64,000 bases of DNA from Dipodascopsis uninucleata var. uninucleata (Eukaryota > Ascomycota > Lipomycetes > Lipomycetales > Lipomycetaceae). A program made the translations under genes and the position numbers. Location: NCBI GenBank assembly GCA_030568195.1, contig JAJLTO010000009.1, positions 1-64,000 of the forward strand, given 5' to 3'. The notes beneath the pieces are model-generated. The model was not told the origin of the DNA. It saw only the letters and a list, made by a program, of their open reading frames with translations, and made no database searches. Positions 35,257 through 46,893 of the stretch are shown here, piece after piece. Positions within the stretch are counted from its first letter, which is position 1, and each line of letters begins with the position of its first letter.

Positions 35257-36421
35257 CTATTCAAATAAAATCTCAGTCATCAGAGTTCCAATGTAAGGCG
35301 AAATTTCCACAGAAAATTTATCTTTGTTCTTAAGGAACTCCTGAGGCGTTCGGCTCACGCCAACGCCAGCGGGAGTACCAGTGAGAATGACAGTCCCTGC
35401 TGGTAACGTAGTTCCCTGCGACAAGAAACTGACAATTTCGGAAACGCTAAATATCAAATCACTACAACAATCAGCATTACGGGGAAGCTATTTTTATAGA
35501 TTTTTTTAACATATCCTCGCTTACCTAATCTCTCCGTCTTGTAAAAGAACGTCGTTCTTGTATCCTTTTATCTTGAGAATCGCAGGGTCCATTATTAAAG
35601 CGGCCGATACCAATGTAGGACCTAAGGGACAAGAACCATCAAAGCCTTTAGAAAAGCACCATTGACTCTGTTCAAACTGTGCTTCGCGGCTAGACACATC
35701 ATTTGAAGCAGTGTATCCAAGTATGTAATCTATAGCTTTGTCTATTGAAACATCTTTAGCGTCTTTGCCAATCACGATAGCAAGCTCCGACTCATAATCA
35801 GCAGTTCCCGATCTTTGAGTTATCTTGGGTATAATGGTGGGAGCGGGCCAAGGGTCCGCCAATGACGTGGATGGCTTCCTACATATATTTGTTAACTTAT
35901 GGTGTTGAAGACAGGTCATTCTGTTTCACCAAATTCCACATACATAAAAAGAACCGGTACGTTTGGATATGCAAGGTTAACTTCTTTAGCATGATTTTTA
36001 TACTGTTAAGTGTGGTTAATATTTGTTATTATCTAGTATAATTTAATTATATGTTACTCACATTTAGTCCAATGCATCTTATAGTACCAACTTCATCTCT
36101 TGACAAAGGAGATAGGAGTTTCGCAATATATTCAGTCTTGTTTGTGTTTTCGCCAGGGGCGAGCACCGACGATCCAGAAAAAACATCTACTGCTACGTCA
36201 TTTCCTTCATATACGTTACGGCCAATGTCAATTGCATCGTTTTGAGGTTGACCGATCAGAATTCGTGAAGGGCTTGATTTTGGAATAAATCTAACCAAAC
36301 CTTTTAACCTAGTTAGCGTCCTCGATAACAGAATATCATCTGCACCTTGATACCAAGCTCTTAGCCAAAAAAGATATAATAGATCGAAAGTCTACTTACG
36401 TCTGAAACTAGAAACAGTCAT
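35257..36421 (-). CDS. FAH-family hydrolase, 292 aa, 5 exons
   Basis: Member of the fumarylacetoacetate-hydrolase fold, which cleaves C-C bonds or decarboxylates 2-oxo acids such as fumarylpyruvate, using a bound divalent metal. Exons are 36421-36400, 36300-36062, 36002-35944, 35878-35525 and 35461-35257, with all junctions in frame. Intron 1 must end at AAAAG (36301), because the nearer TAG lies only a few bases from the GCTAAC branch point. Landmarks are GTIRCIGLN-YKNHAKEVN, LFMKPSTSLADPWPAP, DYESELAIVIGK (metal ligands DxE), GYTASNDVSSR, QWCFSKGFDGSCPLGP, LSQGTTLPAGTVILTGTPAGVG. At about 290 residues it is the short FAHD type, not the 420-residue tyrosine-pathway enzyme. In this setting a ring-cleavage product is the likely substrate. 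GCGGGG lies 146 bases upstream. Confidence 0.92.
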
Positions 36422-36566
36422 TATTAATGCCCTTGTCGCTAAAGATCATATAATAGAATCAGTACATACATCTATTATCAGAATTGTCAGACGGAAAGCT
36501 CAATAATATTATATAGTCTCTTATTTTTTTTTGTTCCCTACTAGCTATTCCTTTTGCATTTAAATT

Positions 36567-36572
36567 GCGGGG
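36567..36572 (+). promoter_or_regulatory. CreA/Mig1-like GCGGGG upstream of the FAH gene
   Basis: GCGGGG with an AT-rich 5' flank (TTTAAATT), matching the known CreA/Mig1 preference of AT-rich plus SYGGGG. It lies 146 bases upstream of the FAH-family start. The same core with AT-rich flank occurs upstream of the activator and MFS genes. Confidence 0.45.
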
Positions 36573-37034
36573 AAGTACACCCGAAACTCTACATTCTAAC
36601 CTAAACCTTTAATAAGTTCAATTTAGTGCCAGTTCTTAAAATTAAACTTACGTAATTCTTACGTGTTCGATACTCCACATCACTGCCTCAAGCTGGATAG
36701 ACCTTATCTGAAAGTCGCTGCAACTTACGATCCGCTTTTCTGCTCATTTTAATACAGCTAGTATATCTTATAGCGTATACATTCTTGAAGCTGATTGATC
36801 TTCAGAACGTTGATCTAATCTATGTCTAGGAAAAGTTGGAAAACAGTGTGATTACTACCTTTACAAGGGGGGCACTCCAAAATAAGACTAATATTTTTAT
36901 TATTTGTTCTATGACAGGATGTAGAGTACGAAACGATAGAAACCAGAACTTGACATCAATAAACGTCAAACAAAAAAAAATTGAAAGCAATATGATGTAT
37001 TCAGTTGCAATCACATATCCACATACTCAACTAG

Positions 37035-37517
37035 CTATTCAAGCAATTTTGGTATTGTTTCAACCAAGTGAGCAACAATAGCGTCCGGACCATTCTGTAC
37101 TTGGAGTCCATAAGGAATACAATGGGTCTTCAAATCCGGAACTATCTTCTTAGCAATTGCAACGATCTCTTGAGATTCTTCAGGTGTCCACATTGATGCA
37201 CAGAACTAGACAAAAATGATGATGTTGCATTAGTAGCTACCTTGTCATCTTTCGTAGCTCTCAAGTCCACTTACCAACAAATCAGGTTTTATCTCAGTTA
37301 CCGTAGGCGCAACTTCTTCTATAGCTAAATAATAAAATATTAATGTCAATCGGCATGTTTCAGAGATAGATCATTGCATTATTAGCTTACTCGCACAATT
37401 GGCTGCATGAATAATAGTATATTTTTCTTCAAGTTCTTTGACAGTTCGTCCTATGAGGCGCATTGCTCTCTCAGGGACTTTGTTCACCGTGACAAGTTTG
37501 AAAGGTCCAAGAGGCAT
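37035..37517 (-). CDS. Small conserved protein, 115 aa, 3 exons
   Basis: Exons are 37517-37391, 37324-37275 and 37205-37035. The protein begins MPLGPFKLVTVNKVPERAMR, continues HAANCATIEEVAPTVTEIKPDLL, then FCASMWTPEESQEIVAIAKK and ends PYGLQVQNGPDAIVAHL..IPKLLE. There is no signal peptide or membrane segment. Phases match at both introns, and branch points are CTAA-like. The regular alternation of strands and helices suggests a small alpha/beta, Rossmann-like or flavodoxin-like fold. I have an impression that similar short proteins exist in other fungi, but I know no function or name. It is flanked by the FAH hydrolase and the DUF3500 gene on the same strand, so an accessory role in the same pathway is a reasonable inference. 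A TATATA element lies about 140 bases upstream. Confidence 0.75.
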
Positions 37518-38372
37518 TATGGTAATTACTACTGAAAGTATCTATGTGCAAGCTAGTATAGAATTGGTTCTGGCTTAGAATAATCGAACATAAATGTTCA
37601 TTGCTATAGAATAATTAGCTGTAATGTATGAAATGTTCGGAGTTTGCCTTCTTAATATATAAAATCGGGGTTCTATTACACATAATTGAAGGTTTTAAGG
37701 GACTTGTTCCTAGATCTCTAATGGATTCTCACCCGCATCCATACCCGAATTCCCCGACAACAAAACTATAAAATATTGCTGAACGTTTAATACAAAATCT
37801 CTACTAGTGTGAATAGATGCTCGGAATTACGGTATATGGCGTCACCAAATATAGGAAAATTTCGTCGAGATGGTAGAATCTAACCTTCCCCCGGATGAGA
37901 AACTCGTCCCCGGGATATGAGAAACATAGCTAATTCGTCTCTTCGCTTATGTAGCTTATTATATTTCCGCAAACCTTACGAAAGCTATTGCTCAACTACA
38001 TTAATGGTGAATGGAAATTCTTTCCCAAAGCAATAATGAGGATAGCAGAAGCAGAAATGGTGTAACTAATTTTCATCTGGATGATATGACGACGTAGACA
38101 CAGCATCAGGCGATAACGAACGATAGTAAAGTGAAGGTTGAGCTCTGGACAAATGAGAGTAGATTTCTGGGTAGATTCTAGCAAATGCATAGTTATGGTA
38201 CAAATATATTTCTGCGATTCATCTATGATGTATTCACTAAAAGTAAAAGGAAGTTCATACGTCAAGTTCATTACTACTCAACAAGAGAAAAAGTTTGATA
38301 AACCATCCAAAAATTCAACGTCAACGAAGCAAGCTGACGTATATAGTATTAAAAGTTAACAATTGAGATCAT
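37518..38372. promoter_or_regulatory. Promoter of the small gene, rich in CCCCG motifs
   Basis: This spacer between the small gene and the 3' end of the DUF3500 gene holds four CGGGG cores: 37666-37670 beside the TATATAA element, 37752-37756 (CCCCG), 37888-37894 (CCCCCGG) and 37908-37914 (CCCCGGG). In DNA this AT-rich the clustering is unlikely to be accidental. The distal part, 38000-38370, shows only short chance frames. Confidence 0.45.
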
Positions 38373-39717
38373 TTAAATTTCTTTGGTCTCAACGCCTGGA
38401 ATGATCTTTCTCAATGCATACCCATAATCGCCAGCATTGGGATACCTGAGAATTGTATGGATGTGAAACTTCTTAGGCTCCTCATTCACCAAAAAGACCC
38501 CTGAATGATGATCAAATTCTACAATAATTACAGGGCTCTGGATACGGAAATAAAAGGCATCGTCGTCGTTGAAGCCTCCAATCCAGCAGAAATAAGTTTC
38601 TGAAAAGAAATCTTTTACATCTTCCAGCTTCAACATACGTGACTTCAGAGGGAGATATAGGAGAAACTGTTCGACAATTTTCAATACCATGTCCTTTTGT
38701 TGCGCAGTAAAATAATCCACTAGCACGCCTTCGTAGGGAACTATCCTGTTATCACGATATGCGCCGCATAGATGACGCTGATCGTCGCGATTCCATCTGT
38801 CCTCAGGCATAGCAGGATCACGTAACTCTTTAAAGATTTGTGCCTTCGCTTGATCTTCTGGAGAAAGACTCTGCATAAGCTCAAGGCCAATTTGCTCTTC
38901 GACGTAACAAATCCTTGCACCGTTATATGGACCATCATCTATTAAATTGGGCTCAGCCCCGGTGAAGAATGGTGCTACGACTATCTGAGATCTGTAGAGC
39001 ATGACATTGAGGCATAGATGGTGACCATAACAACTGAAGCCCCAGGGACGCTCTTCGGACGCTTCGCCGAATAATACAAAGTTGTAAGAGTGGATATTCA
39101 TAACTTTCTGTCCTTGAACCAATTCACCAAGGAAATGGTTGATTTTCATAGCAGCAAGTGCCTTTTCATATCCCTCAGGAGACAGAGTTGTGCGCAAGAT
39201 GTTATGTACTGCGTTTTGTACCTCAGGCGAAACTTCATCAAGACGTATACCTTTTTGGCTGATATAAAACTCGGGATTTGACCAAGAGCGCCATTCACGA
39301 GAATCGAAAGGATAGCAAAGTTTCTTAGTGTCACTTGTGGATAACAGACCAAATAACCTTTTTACCGAGGTAACTATGTCATGAATTGGAACTCCTTCAT
39401 CTCTTATAGAGTAGAGATTGTTGATAACGTTGCCTAAAATGCACTTTCAGTTTTGCGAAATCTTGAAGCAAAAATCTATAATAGGAGAAAATCTTACCAT
39501 CAGTCGTAACACCTTTAAACGGGACAGTAAACAACTCATTGCGCCAGTATCTGGAAAGTTTGTACAATTCAATAGGGATTTTATTCTTAAGGAAGGACTC
39601 CATATACTCGTACGCATCTTGAATTCGAATATTTTGAAATCTCTCTGTTGAGAGATCTGGTAAGTAATCTCGAAAGCTAAAATCATGAGTGGCATCCATC
39701 GTGGTCAAGTGAAGCAT
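38373..39717 (-). CDS. DUF3500 family protein, 426 aa, 2 exons
   Basis: Exons are 39717-39498 and 39433-38373, joined in phase across a 64-bp intron (TDG|NVINNLYSIRDEG). The first Met gives 426 residues, and Met7 (39699) is an equal alternative. Family signatures are WGFSCYGHHLCLNVML, PFFTGAEPNLIDDGPYNGARI, EEQIGLELMQSLSPEDQAKA, VEFDHHSGVFLVNE and HIHTILRYPNAGDYG. Conserved His residues (GHH, DHH, HIH) suggest a metal site, but no activity is established for the family to my knowledge. It shares a 615-bp divergent promoter with the FAD monooxygenase gene, which supports co-regulation. No secretion signal is seen. In the cluster it could be an oxygenase- or hydrolase-like step, which is inference only. 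Confidence 0.88.
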
Positions 39718-40332
39718 ATACCAGTATATCTGAGTATGATCGATATCTATTCAAACTTCTAGCTAATTTAGAAAGGGAATCCATTCTATATCTAGTTTTC
39801 GAGCAAGAGTGGAATACTAATATACTAGCAAATACCGCTTTGCCGCCATCTCAGGAGACATAACTGAAACTCATAGACCATCACGAAAAGAGAAAATTAA
39901 ATCTCACCATGTCATACTAAAATGTGGGGTTATAGCTATAATTGTGGAGAAACAGTTGGACACGCAGAAGCAGAGGTCCGGTAGGTAATATTAGCATCAT
40001 GTGAGTTTGGAACGAGATATTATGTTGGAAATATCGAGTTTAAGCTTATGACCTTATTCTTCGCTGATTCTACCAAGTTGGTATCTCCCGAAAGTTACAA
40101 CTATTAGTACATGGTTTGTATAGCCGGAAGCTACCCGCCAGTTCCCCGAGAAGTTTCACAGCGGAAATGCCTCGTGCAGGTGAGACTAGCATATCTAAGA
40201 TAGAGTTTACTATAATCATATGCCATAGGGCCCGGGTTCCATATAAATTATTCCGAGTTTAAAATGGCTTTGCTCTGCAAGGCATTGGATAGCTTCCTTC
40301 AGTTATGTTGGAGTAATTTCATTACGATTAAA
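39718..40332. promoter_or_regulatory. Divergent promoter, DUF3500 / FAD monooxygenase
   Basis: Shared region between two divergent genes. It holds CCCCG at 40144-40148, CGG/CCG triplets at 39977-39979, 40123-40125 and 40161-40163, a GGGCCC at 40229-40234, and TATAAATT at 40242-40249 for the rightward gene. The TATA box is 22 bases from the ATG at 40264 but 84 from the ATG at 40333, so translation more likely begins at 40333. Confidence 0.5.
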
Positions 40333-41702
40333 ATGACGAAAGCTGAATTACACATTGTTATTGTTGGTGCTGGCCTTGGTGGTCTGGCTGCTGCCATTGG
40401 TATTAGAAAGGCAGGACATAGAGTATCTGTTATCGAGCAGACACCTGTTCTCGGCGAAGTCGGTGCTGGCATCCAAATCCCACCGAACTCAGCCAAAATT
40501 CTTGACAGGTGGGGTCTCCTGGACAAGATACAAGCATGCTCAATGCAGCCAAAGAACTTTGTATTAAGGTCATATCGGGATGGAAAAATTCTGTCAGTCC
40601 AAAACATGGAACCGTATGCTAAAGAGAAGTATGGCGCACCTTATTTGCACATATATCGTGCAGACTATCACCGCATACTCGTTGAAGAAGCCGAGCGACT
40701 TGGAGTCGAAATTCATCTAGGATGCACTGTAACCGGTGTTGACTTTGAAACACCGTCTGTGTCGATTAAAGGCAAATCAGAATTTTTGGCAGATGTCGTT
40801 ATTGGTGCTGACGGATTGAAATCACTGTGCCGTTCAGCACTAGTTGGCCATCCTGACCCACCTCACTTGACCGGTGACCTGGCGTATCGCGTTATTGTAC
40901 CTGCCAAAGAAATGCTGAAATATGATGAGCTGAGAGACTTAGTAGCTGCACCTATGATTAATTACTGGATGGGGCCCAGTGGACACGCCGTGTGCTATTT
41001 ACTTGGTGGCGGTCTCTATAACATTGTGCTAATTCGTCCAGATGATATACCGCCGGGCCAGAGCATTGCGGAAGCAGATTTGAATGAAATGATGGAATTT
41101 TTCAAGGATTGGGATCCCAAATTGAAAACTCTCCTCGGATTAATTCAAAGTTCTTTAAAGTGGAAGCTTCAAAATAGCAAAGAGATGGAGACTTGGTGTC
41201 ATCCAAGTGGAAAGTTCGCGTTGTTGGGAGACGCGTGCCATGCAACTTTACCATACCTGTAAGTCTCTTCCTTATTTGTTGGCTTGACTACATTCGAGTT
41301 CTAATTGTGATATACTCTAGTGCACAAGGTGCCGCTATGGCTGTTGAGGATGGTGCAACTCTCGGAGCGCTCTTTTCGAAGCTTGAAGACAAGTCTAAGT
41401 TATATGACTTATTACAACTCTACGAGCTCTTACGAAAGAAGCGAACAACTCGTGTTGTGCAAGGCAGTACTGATCTTCGGGACGTTTTCCATATGCAGGA
41501 CGGTGAAGCACAAGCTGAGAGAGATAGACAGATGCTGGAAATGGAACCATTTGAAGGATACCCGAACCGTTGGGCAGACCCAGTCTTTCAAAAATTCCTG
41601 TTTGGATATGATGCAGATCGCGAAGCAGATAAAGCATGGAAAATATATCAAGAAAAGGGTCCATCCTCTTTCCAGGATATTGATCTATACAAATATGTCT
41701 AA
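40333..41702 (+). CDS. FAD-dependent aromatic monooxygenase, salicylate-hydroxylase-like, 435 aa
   Basis: Group A flavoprotein monooxygenase that hydroxylates an aromatic ring using NAD(P)H and O2. Exons are 40333-41258 and 41321-41702, and the 62-bp intron splits the codon in PYL|AQGAA. Motifs: FAD-binding GAGLGG (residues 12-17) followed by VIEQ, the DG motif IGADG (157-161), and the second FAD loop LLGDACHATLPYLAQGAAMAVEDG with Gly299-Asp300. Close family hallmarks are GEVGAGIQIPPNSAKILDRWG and RADYHRILVEEAERLG. A further in-frame ATG at 40264 would add 23 residues but lies too close to the TATA box. Length and motifs are complete, so it is probably active. With the FAH hydrolase it could form the hydroxylating and the hydrolytic ends of a ring-degradation route. 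Confidence 0.93.
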
Positions 41703-42172
41703 ATAATATTATATTCCAATGAATATCTTCCATTTAGCAGAGTAATTAAGTTGATTTATTATTTTCTGAGTCCATTAATTATTTTGTACCACCGCACACT
41801 TTTCATGTATATTTTGTTGCGCTATTCTATTTCGGTTAGTTCCAGTTAGAGCTAATGTAGTTTAATCGTTATTAAATTATTATCACAATCAGATTTGAGA
41901 CAGTTTAGAAGTTTGACAAGTCTATCGTATTAAGGCTGTAAATGCGGGGATGATTCCATAGTTAGCCTGATTAGTAAAAGTATTACTGAATTGGCGTTGC
42001 GCCTTGTTCACGTGATGTAGAACCAAGAGACTTCTAGACAATAATATATCTTATAATTTACGCAGGTCATCAAAGCTTCTGTTTACCTCCCATTTACATC
42101 TTGCGTGAGAGTACCTCATATCATAATCTTTGCCTAGATGAGTCCAGTTTGCTGAACATCGGAATAGCCGCT
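41703..42172. promoter_or_regulatory. Promoter of the Zn2Cys6 activator
   Basis: Spacer between the FAD monooxygenase stop and the activator start. It carries GCGGGG at 41944-41949 with the AT-rich 5' flank GTAAAT, 224 bases upstream of the ATG. No clear TATA box is present near the start. The left part is the monooxygenase terminator region. Confidence 0.45.
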
Positions 42173-44846
42173 ATGGTAACCAGTATGGAAACCGACTTTT
42201 CAAGTGTGGTAGACAGTGAACCTAATAGATTTAGCGGCTCGCAGTATTCTCGGACGGAGGCAGCTCGAGGATGGGAAGAGACTGTTACAAGGCATCGCAA
42301 GCGAGTGGCCATGGCTTGTACGCGGTGTCGAACGAAAAAGTCACGAGTGAGTTTTTACGTCTTTTATGTAGACTGTATAGTATTGCTGATATTGTCAATA
42401 GTGTGACGGTGCTAGACCAGTCTGCTCGTTTTGTGCCGAGATAGGAGAAGAATGCGTGTATCGACAACCAGCCTCTATGACTAAAATGTTACCGATCGCT
42501 CAAGAGTAAGCGCCAAAGTGATAAATAGTATAGAGGTGTATTTTCTGATATATCTGTAGGACTCCCGGGCCTACTGAAAGGCGACTTGAAATGATAGAGG
42601 AGCGACTTTGCTCGATAGAATCGAGTCTGAAAAGACATGAGTCGATTGCGAGTGTATCACCTCGAATCTCCGATAGGATAACACGTACACGGTCTTCGTT
42701 CAACACTAATATTGAACCTTCTGATGGGGAAGCAGCAGATGTATCAGTAGCACAAGAGGATATTGGAGAGCTGAGAGACCCGGAAAGTACTGCAGATGCG
42801 ATGGGAGCGATATCTTTTGCTGATCAAAAGGACTCAGGTTTTTTTGGTATGTTAGTCTCTAATATAGCAACTATCTAGGAAGTAGTATCTAACGGTTGAA
42901 AGGACCTTCTTCTAACACGGCTTTCATTGCGTATATGTCAAGAGCCATGGCTGCTAGGCGAGAACAAGCGCTGTCCAGCAATCAGGACTGGTCCGATCCT
43001 GGAATAGCCTTAATCAATCTTTCAGTTTCTATTCCCATAGATAGCAGAAATCACATCTCATCCAATTCCGAAACCGTGGATAAATTTTCTCTGCCACAGG
43101 AATCCGAGATGAATAGCCTAATACAACAGTTTTTTGCTAATACTGGCATGCTTTTCCCTTTTGTTCACGAAGTTACCTTTTACAAAACTTACGCCGAAGC
43201 GAGAGCTAACAATTTCCGAGGCGTCAGATTATCTTGGCTCGTTTTATTAAATATGGTCCTGGCTTCTGCTGTGGGCTCGACAACAAACGGCAAAATTGAC
43301 GTGGAGCAGAGAACTGCCGCATCGGAGGTATATTACCGAAGGGCACATAGTTTGCACACGGTGGCATCTCTTCGTGGTGTAAATATCGAAGTTGGTAAGT
43401 TGAAAATAATCCAGTTAACTTTTATCCATTAACAATTTGCGTGCTGAATAGTACAATATCTTCTTTTGATGGTTCAATACTTGCAGGGGAGTCAAAGATC
43501 TGTTCAAACATGGGCTTTGCACGGTATTGCGGTCAAGACTGCTCTTCAGCTTGGTTTGCAATCGGATATCGTTTCTAAAGATCTGAGCCAAATTGAACGT
43601 GAAATCCGTAAGAGAACATGGTATGGATGCGTAATCTTGGATAGGTGAGTTAAAAATAATTTTATAGTTTTCATCTTTTTAACACGAGACGTGAAAAGAA
43701 CTTTAAGTATGACGTTTGGCCGACCATCTGCAATTCCGGAGTTTTACGTCAAGTTGGAGATTCCAAGTGTGATACCTGAAGACTTTGCTCCCGTGCCGGC
43801 ACCTTTCAAAAAATTCTCGGAACCTTCTCTGAGTCTTGCGTTTTTCAATGCGACAATGTAAGAAATTCGATTATTCTGATCGCTGTAGAGATGCTAACTC
43901 AATTATAGAGAATTGTATAGGGTAATGTGGAGGACGATAGATTCTCTCTACGGCCAAAATTTAGGATGTATACAGCATGACACTGCCATGGAAATATTTT
44001 GTTCTATAGTACAACGAGATCAAGAGCTCACCGAGTGGAAAACAAAACTTGTAAAAGGTCTTAATTTCGTTACATCAAGTGTCTACACGGACGATCGATT
44101 AGGAATTGCGCGTAGGCTACGTACAATACTTTCCTTAAGATACAACAATATTCGTCTGCTGATATATCGACCAATTTTAACAAAACTGCTAGATTATTGC
44201 AGTAAGTCAGAGCCAAATGACGAATTCGAATTCTATAAACAGGTGTGTCCGAAAAGTATTGAGGTCTGCTTGGAGTCTGCTACAAATATTATATCACTTG
44301 TGCACTCTCCAAGAGAACCGAAATTAGCCTTAGGAGCATGGTGGTTCTCATTATATTTCAGTATGTTAACATGAATCTGGTATTGTCTGATAGTTTTTTT
44401 GCTGACACATTGTAGCTTTTAATGCCGCTCTGACAGTGTTCTCTGCTTCTCTTATACATTTTAAGATTCCTAGTGCAGTACCATCGGCATCTGACCTTAC
44501 TTCTAACATTAGGAATAATATGGATCTTGCGATTGATGCTCTGCAACGACTTGACATCGGGAATGTCATGGTTGAGCGTTGCTACAAGTATCTAGCTATG
44601 CTACGTGATATCGGTCTCATAAACGAGATGTCTGCAGGTGTACAATCTAATAGTGGAACGGAAACGACTTTATCTTACGTGTCTTCTAATAAATCAAACA
44701 ACGCGATCCGTAGCGTGCCATCATCACATTCTGCTCAATACCAGTCGAGTCGGTATAGCCCGTTGGGAATGGAACTTGGAGAGTTTATGAAAGATGGAGA
44801 CTTGGATTTCTTGAACGACATGTTTGATCCAAATAGTTACTTGTGA
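42173..44846 (+). CDS. Zn2Cys6 transcription factor, 763 aa, 8 exons
   Basis: Likely activator of the surrounding cluster. Exons are 42173-42346, 42402-42505, 42560-42846, 42903-43394, 43452-43644, 43699-43857, 43909-44360 and 44416-44846. Introns are 51-57 bp and every phase fits. The zinc cluster is perfect: Cys49-X2-Cys52-X6-Cys59-X6-Cys66-X2-Cys69-X6-Cys76, split by intron 1 right before Cys59. A coiled-coil-like linker (ERRLEMIEERLCSIESSLKRHE) follows. The fungal-specific middle domain includes FPFVHEVTFYKTY, VQYLQGSQRSVQTWALHGIAVKTALQLGLQ, IRKRTWYGCVILDRTLSMTFGRPSAIPE and YNNIRLLIYRPIL. The acidic tail EFMKDGDLDFLNDMFD looks like an activation domain. The start is the first ATG compatible with the frame. 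No break was found. Confidence 0.92.
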
Positions 44847-44952
44847 CTCGATTTAACATTTGTTCTACCCGATAAATATTGAAGAAAAGAATATGGATGA
44901 ATAATACTTAGTAGTAAACATGTACTGAGAATACTTGCGTCCTGCGAAAGAA

Positions 44953-46893
44953 CTATCTCCAGGAGGCTCCTCTCCATTGAGCTAACATTGTTAGAGGGAC
45001 TGATACAAACAACATGATGCCACTCATGACCAAACAGCTTCCGATTACATTCAATTTACTCTCAAACATTGCTGGAAAAAAGAAGGGACCGATCTAGATT
45101 CTGTTAGTAAAAGATAAAAAAATTAAATTTGTGTCAAATAAACCAGTACGTACGAAAGCCCATGTTTGACGAATAAAGATTATGAACACGCCAACAGAAG
45201 ATGAATGTTCACTTTTTGTATCAACAGCATCTTGGATATAAAAGTTAGCAAAAGAATCAATTTACTTTTCTATCAACATCATATACCGTATGGCAGACTT
45301 ACAAGTTACCAGAACAGTAGTTATAATTTGATTTCCGAACGCCGCAATTCCAGATCCAATGAGAGGAGTAACATTGTAATGATTTAATCGTTGAATTTGT
45401 ACTCCAAACACAATAACTCCCACTATGCACATCACAAACCCAAAATAAGAGCACCATAGACGATATTCTGCCGCAGATCGTCCGCCTATTTTCTTATCGT
45501 GGCGATTCATCACATAATCACTAAATGGTCCTCCAAACTGCTCGCCAATGATTGATCTAAACAAAAGTTAGATTCTAGTTCACAAAGTGCTTCTTACATG
45601 TATTCCATACCCAATAATTATGCCTGCAAACTGATAACCAATTTGCTGTGCATTTAGACTAAATTTTTCTTGAAACAACTGAGGTATTTCCACTGTAATC
45701 ATCACATTCGCGAAACTGAATACCAGTGCATATGATATTGCAGGTACAAGCACAGTCAAGTATTTCCCAAAAGTCAGCGGCTCATAGAAATCCCTTAAGA
45801 CAAAAGGTGTAGGGTCAATCCTTCGGAAGGAAAGGAATTCCCTTTGAAGTGTGGATCTACCAATCTCTCCTGGCGAATTAGCAAGATATCGACTTTCAGG
45901 ACCCAAAAATAAATATGCTACGAATTGCACAGCATTAATCTAGAGAACATGTAGGTTAACGACAATAATCTTGTTCCTATGTTGATTAAAACACTTACAA
46001 TAGCGAGGAATAGAAAGATCCATTTCCATCCGCTATGATACGCAATAAATCCTGTGAAGAAGGGTCCAGTGGAAGGACTGTATTACCTGTTAGCCTCCTA
46101 GTTCGCTATCCATAAACATAAAATTCGAATACCCTATAGAAGTGAATAATCTGTTTCAAGTGTCAGTAAAAATAAAGTGAAACTAAAAAGCAAAGGCTCT
46201 TACGTCCATATTCCAAGTTTTCTTCCCCGTTGATGAGAGAAAAATGTCTCCACAATTACACCAGCACCGATAGCAGATGCCGGTGATATGAAGAAAGCTG
46301 CAAGAATTCTGCATACAGCCATGGAGGCATAATTAGTGCAATAAGCGCAGCCAACATTACAAACCGCAGAGCATGAAGTTGATATTAACCAAATTGGTCT
46401 GCGTCCAAATCTGTTTGAAAGAGGCTTCCAGATGAGTGGAGCAAAGCCAAAAACCACGATCTACCATGAGTGAGATTAGAATCTTTCCATTGAGTATTGG
46501 CGAAACAAATCATACCATCATCGAAGTCAAATAGGAAGCCCTCGTAAGGCTAGTGCCAAAGTCCTTGGCCAATAAATCAAATGCTGGGATGATGGCTGAA
46601 GGAATGAACGTAGCCATCATCGAATGAAATGAGACTAGCAGAATATTCACATTTTTCTAGATGCGTAACTGATCAATATACACAGTATCAAGATGGTTAG
46701 TAACACTTTTACTTACTTTCCAAGAGGGCCAGTTATATGGATCTGCTGGATCCATAGAGGGAATAGGCCTAATAGCAAGAGTACCATGACGATTAAGAAT
46801 AAATTCTCGGTGCTCTGCAGAAAGACCTTCAACTTCCTCAAATTGATTAACGCTCGTAGCCTTATCCTCAATATTCACATCCTCAGTAGCCAT
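44953..46893 (-). CDS. MFS transporter, DHA1 type, about 484 aa, 8 exons
   Basis: Probable proton-driven exporter of a pathway substrate, product or toxin. Exons are 46893-46717, 46656-46516, 46460-46204, 46077-45999, 45939-45611, 45556-45303, 45230-45154 and 45093-44953. The cytosolic N-terminus ends DPADPYNWPSWKK, the usual entry to TM1 in polyamine/drug exporters. The motif NRFGRRPIW after TM2 and GRKLG after TM4 mark an MFS protein. LGPESRYL and SIIGEQFGGPFSDY follow. Intron 5 is placed as GTATGG..TTTAG to restore IIIGSIIGEQ. Intron 3 (46203-46078) is the longest at 126 bp, and joining it gives IWT-PSTGPFF. That is four to six residues shorter than relatives at the start of TM5, so a missed micro-exon or mild damage is possible. 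The stop is 107 bases from the convergent activator stop. Confidence 0.85.

Noticed and set aside
37888-37914. CCCCCGG and CCCCGGG as halves of one palindrome
   Set aside because: They are direct repeats of a related core, not an inverted pair, so I list them only as CGGGG-type sites.
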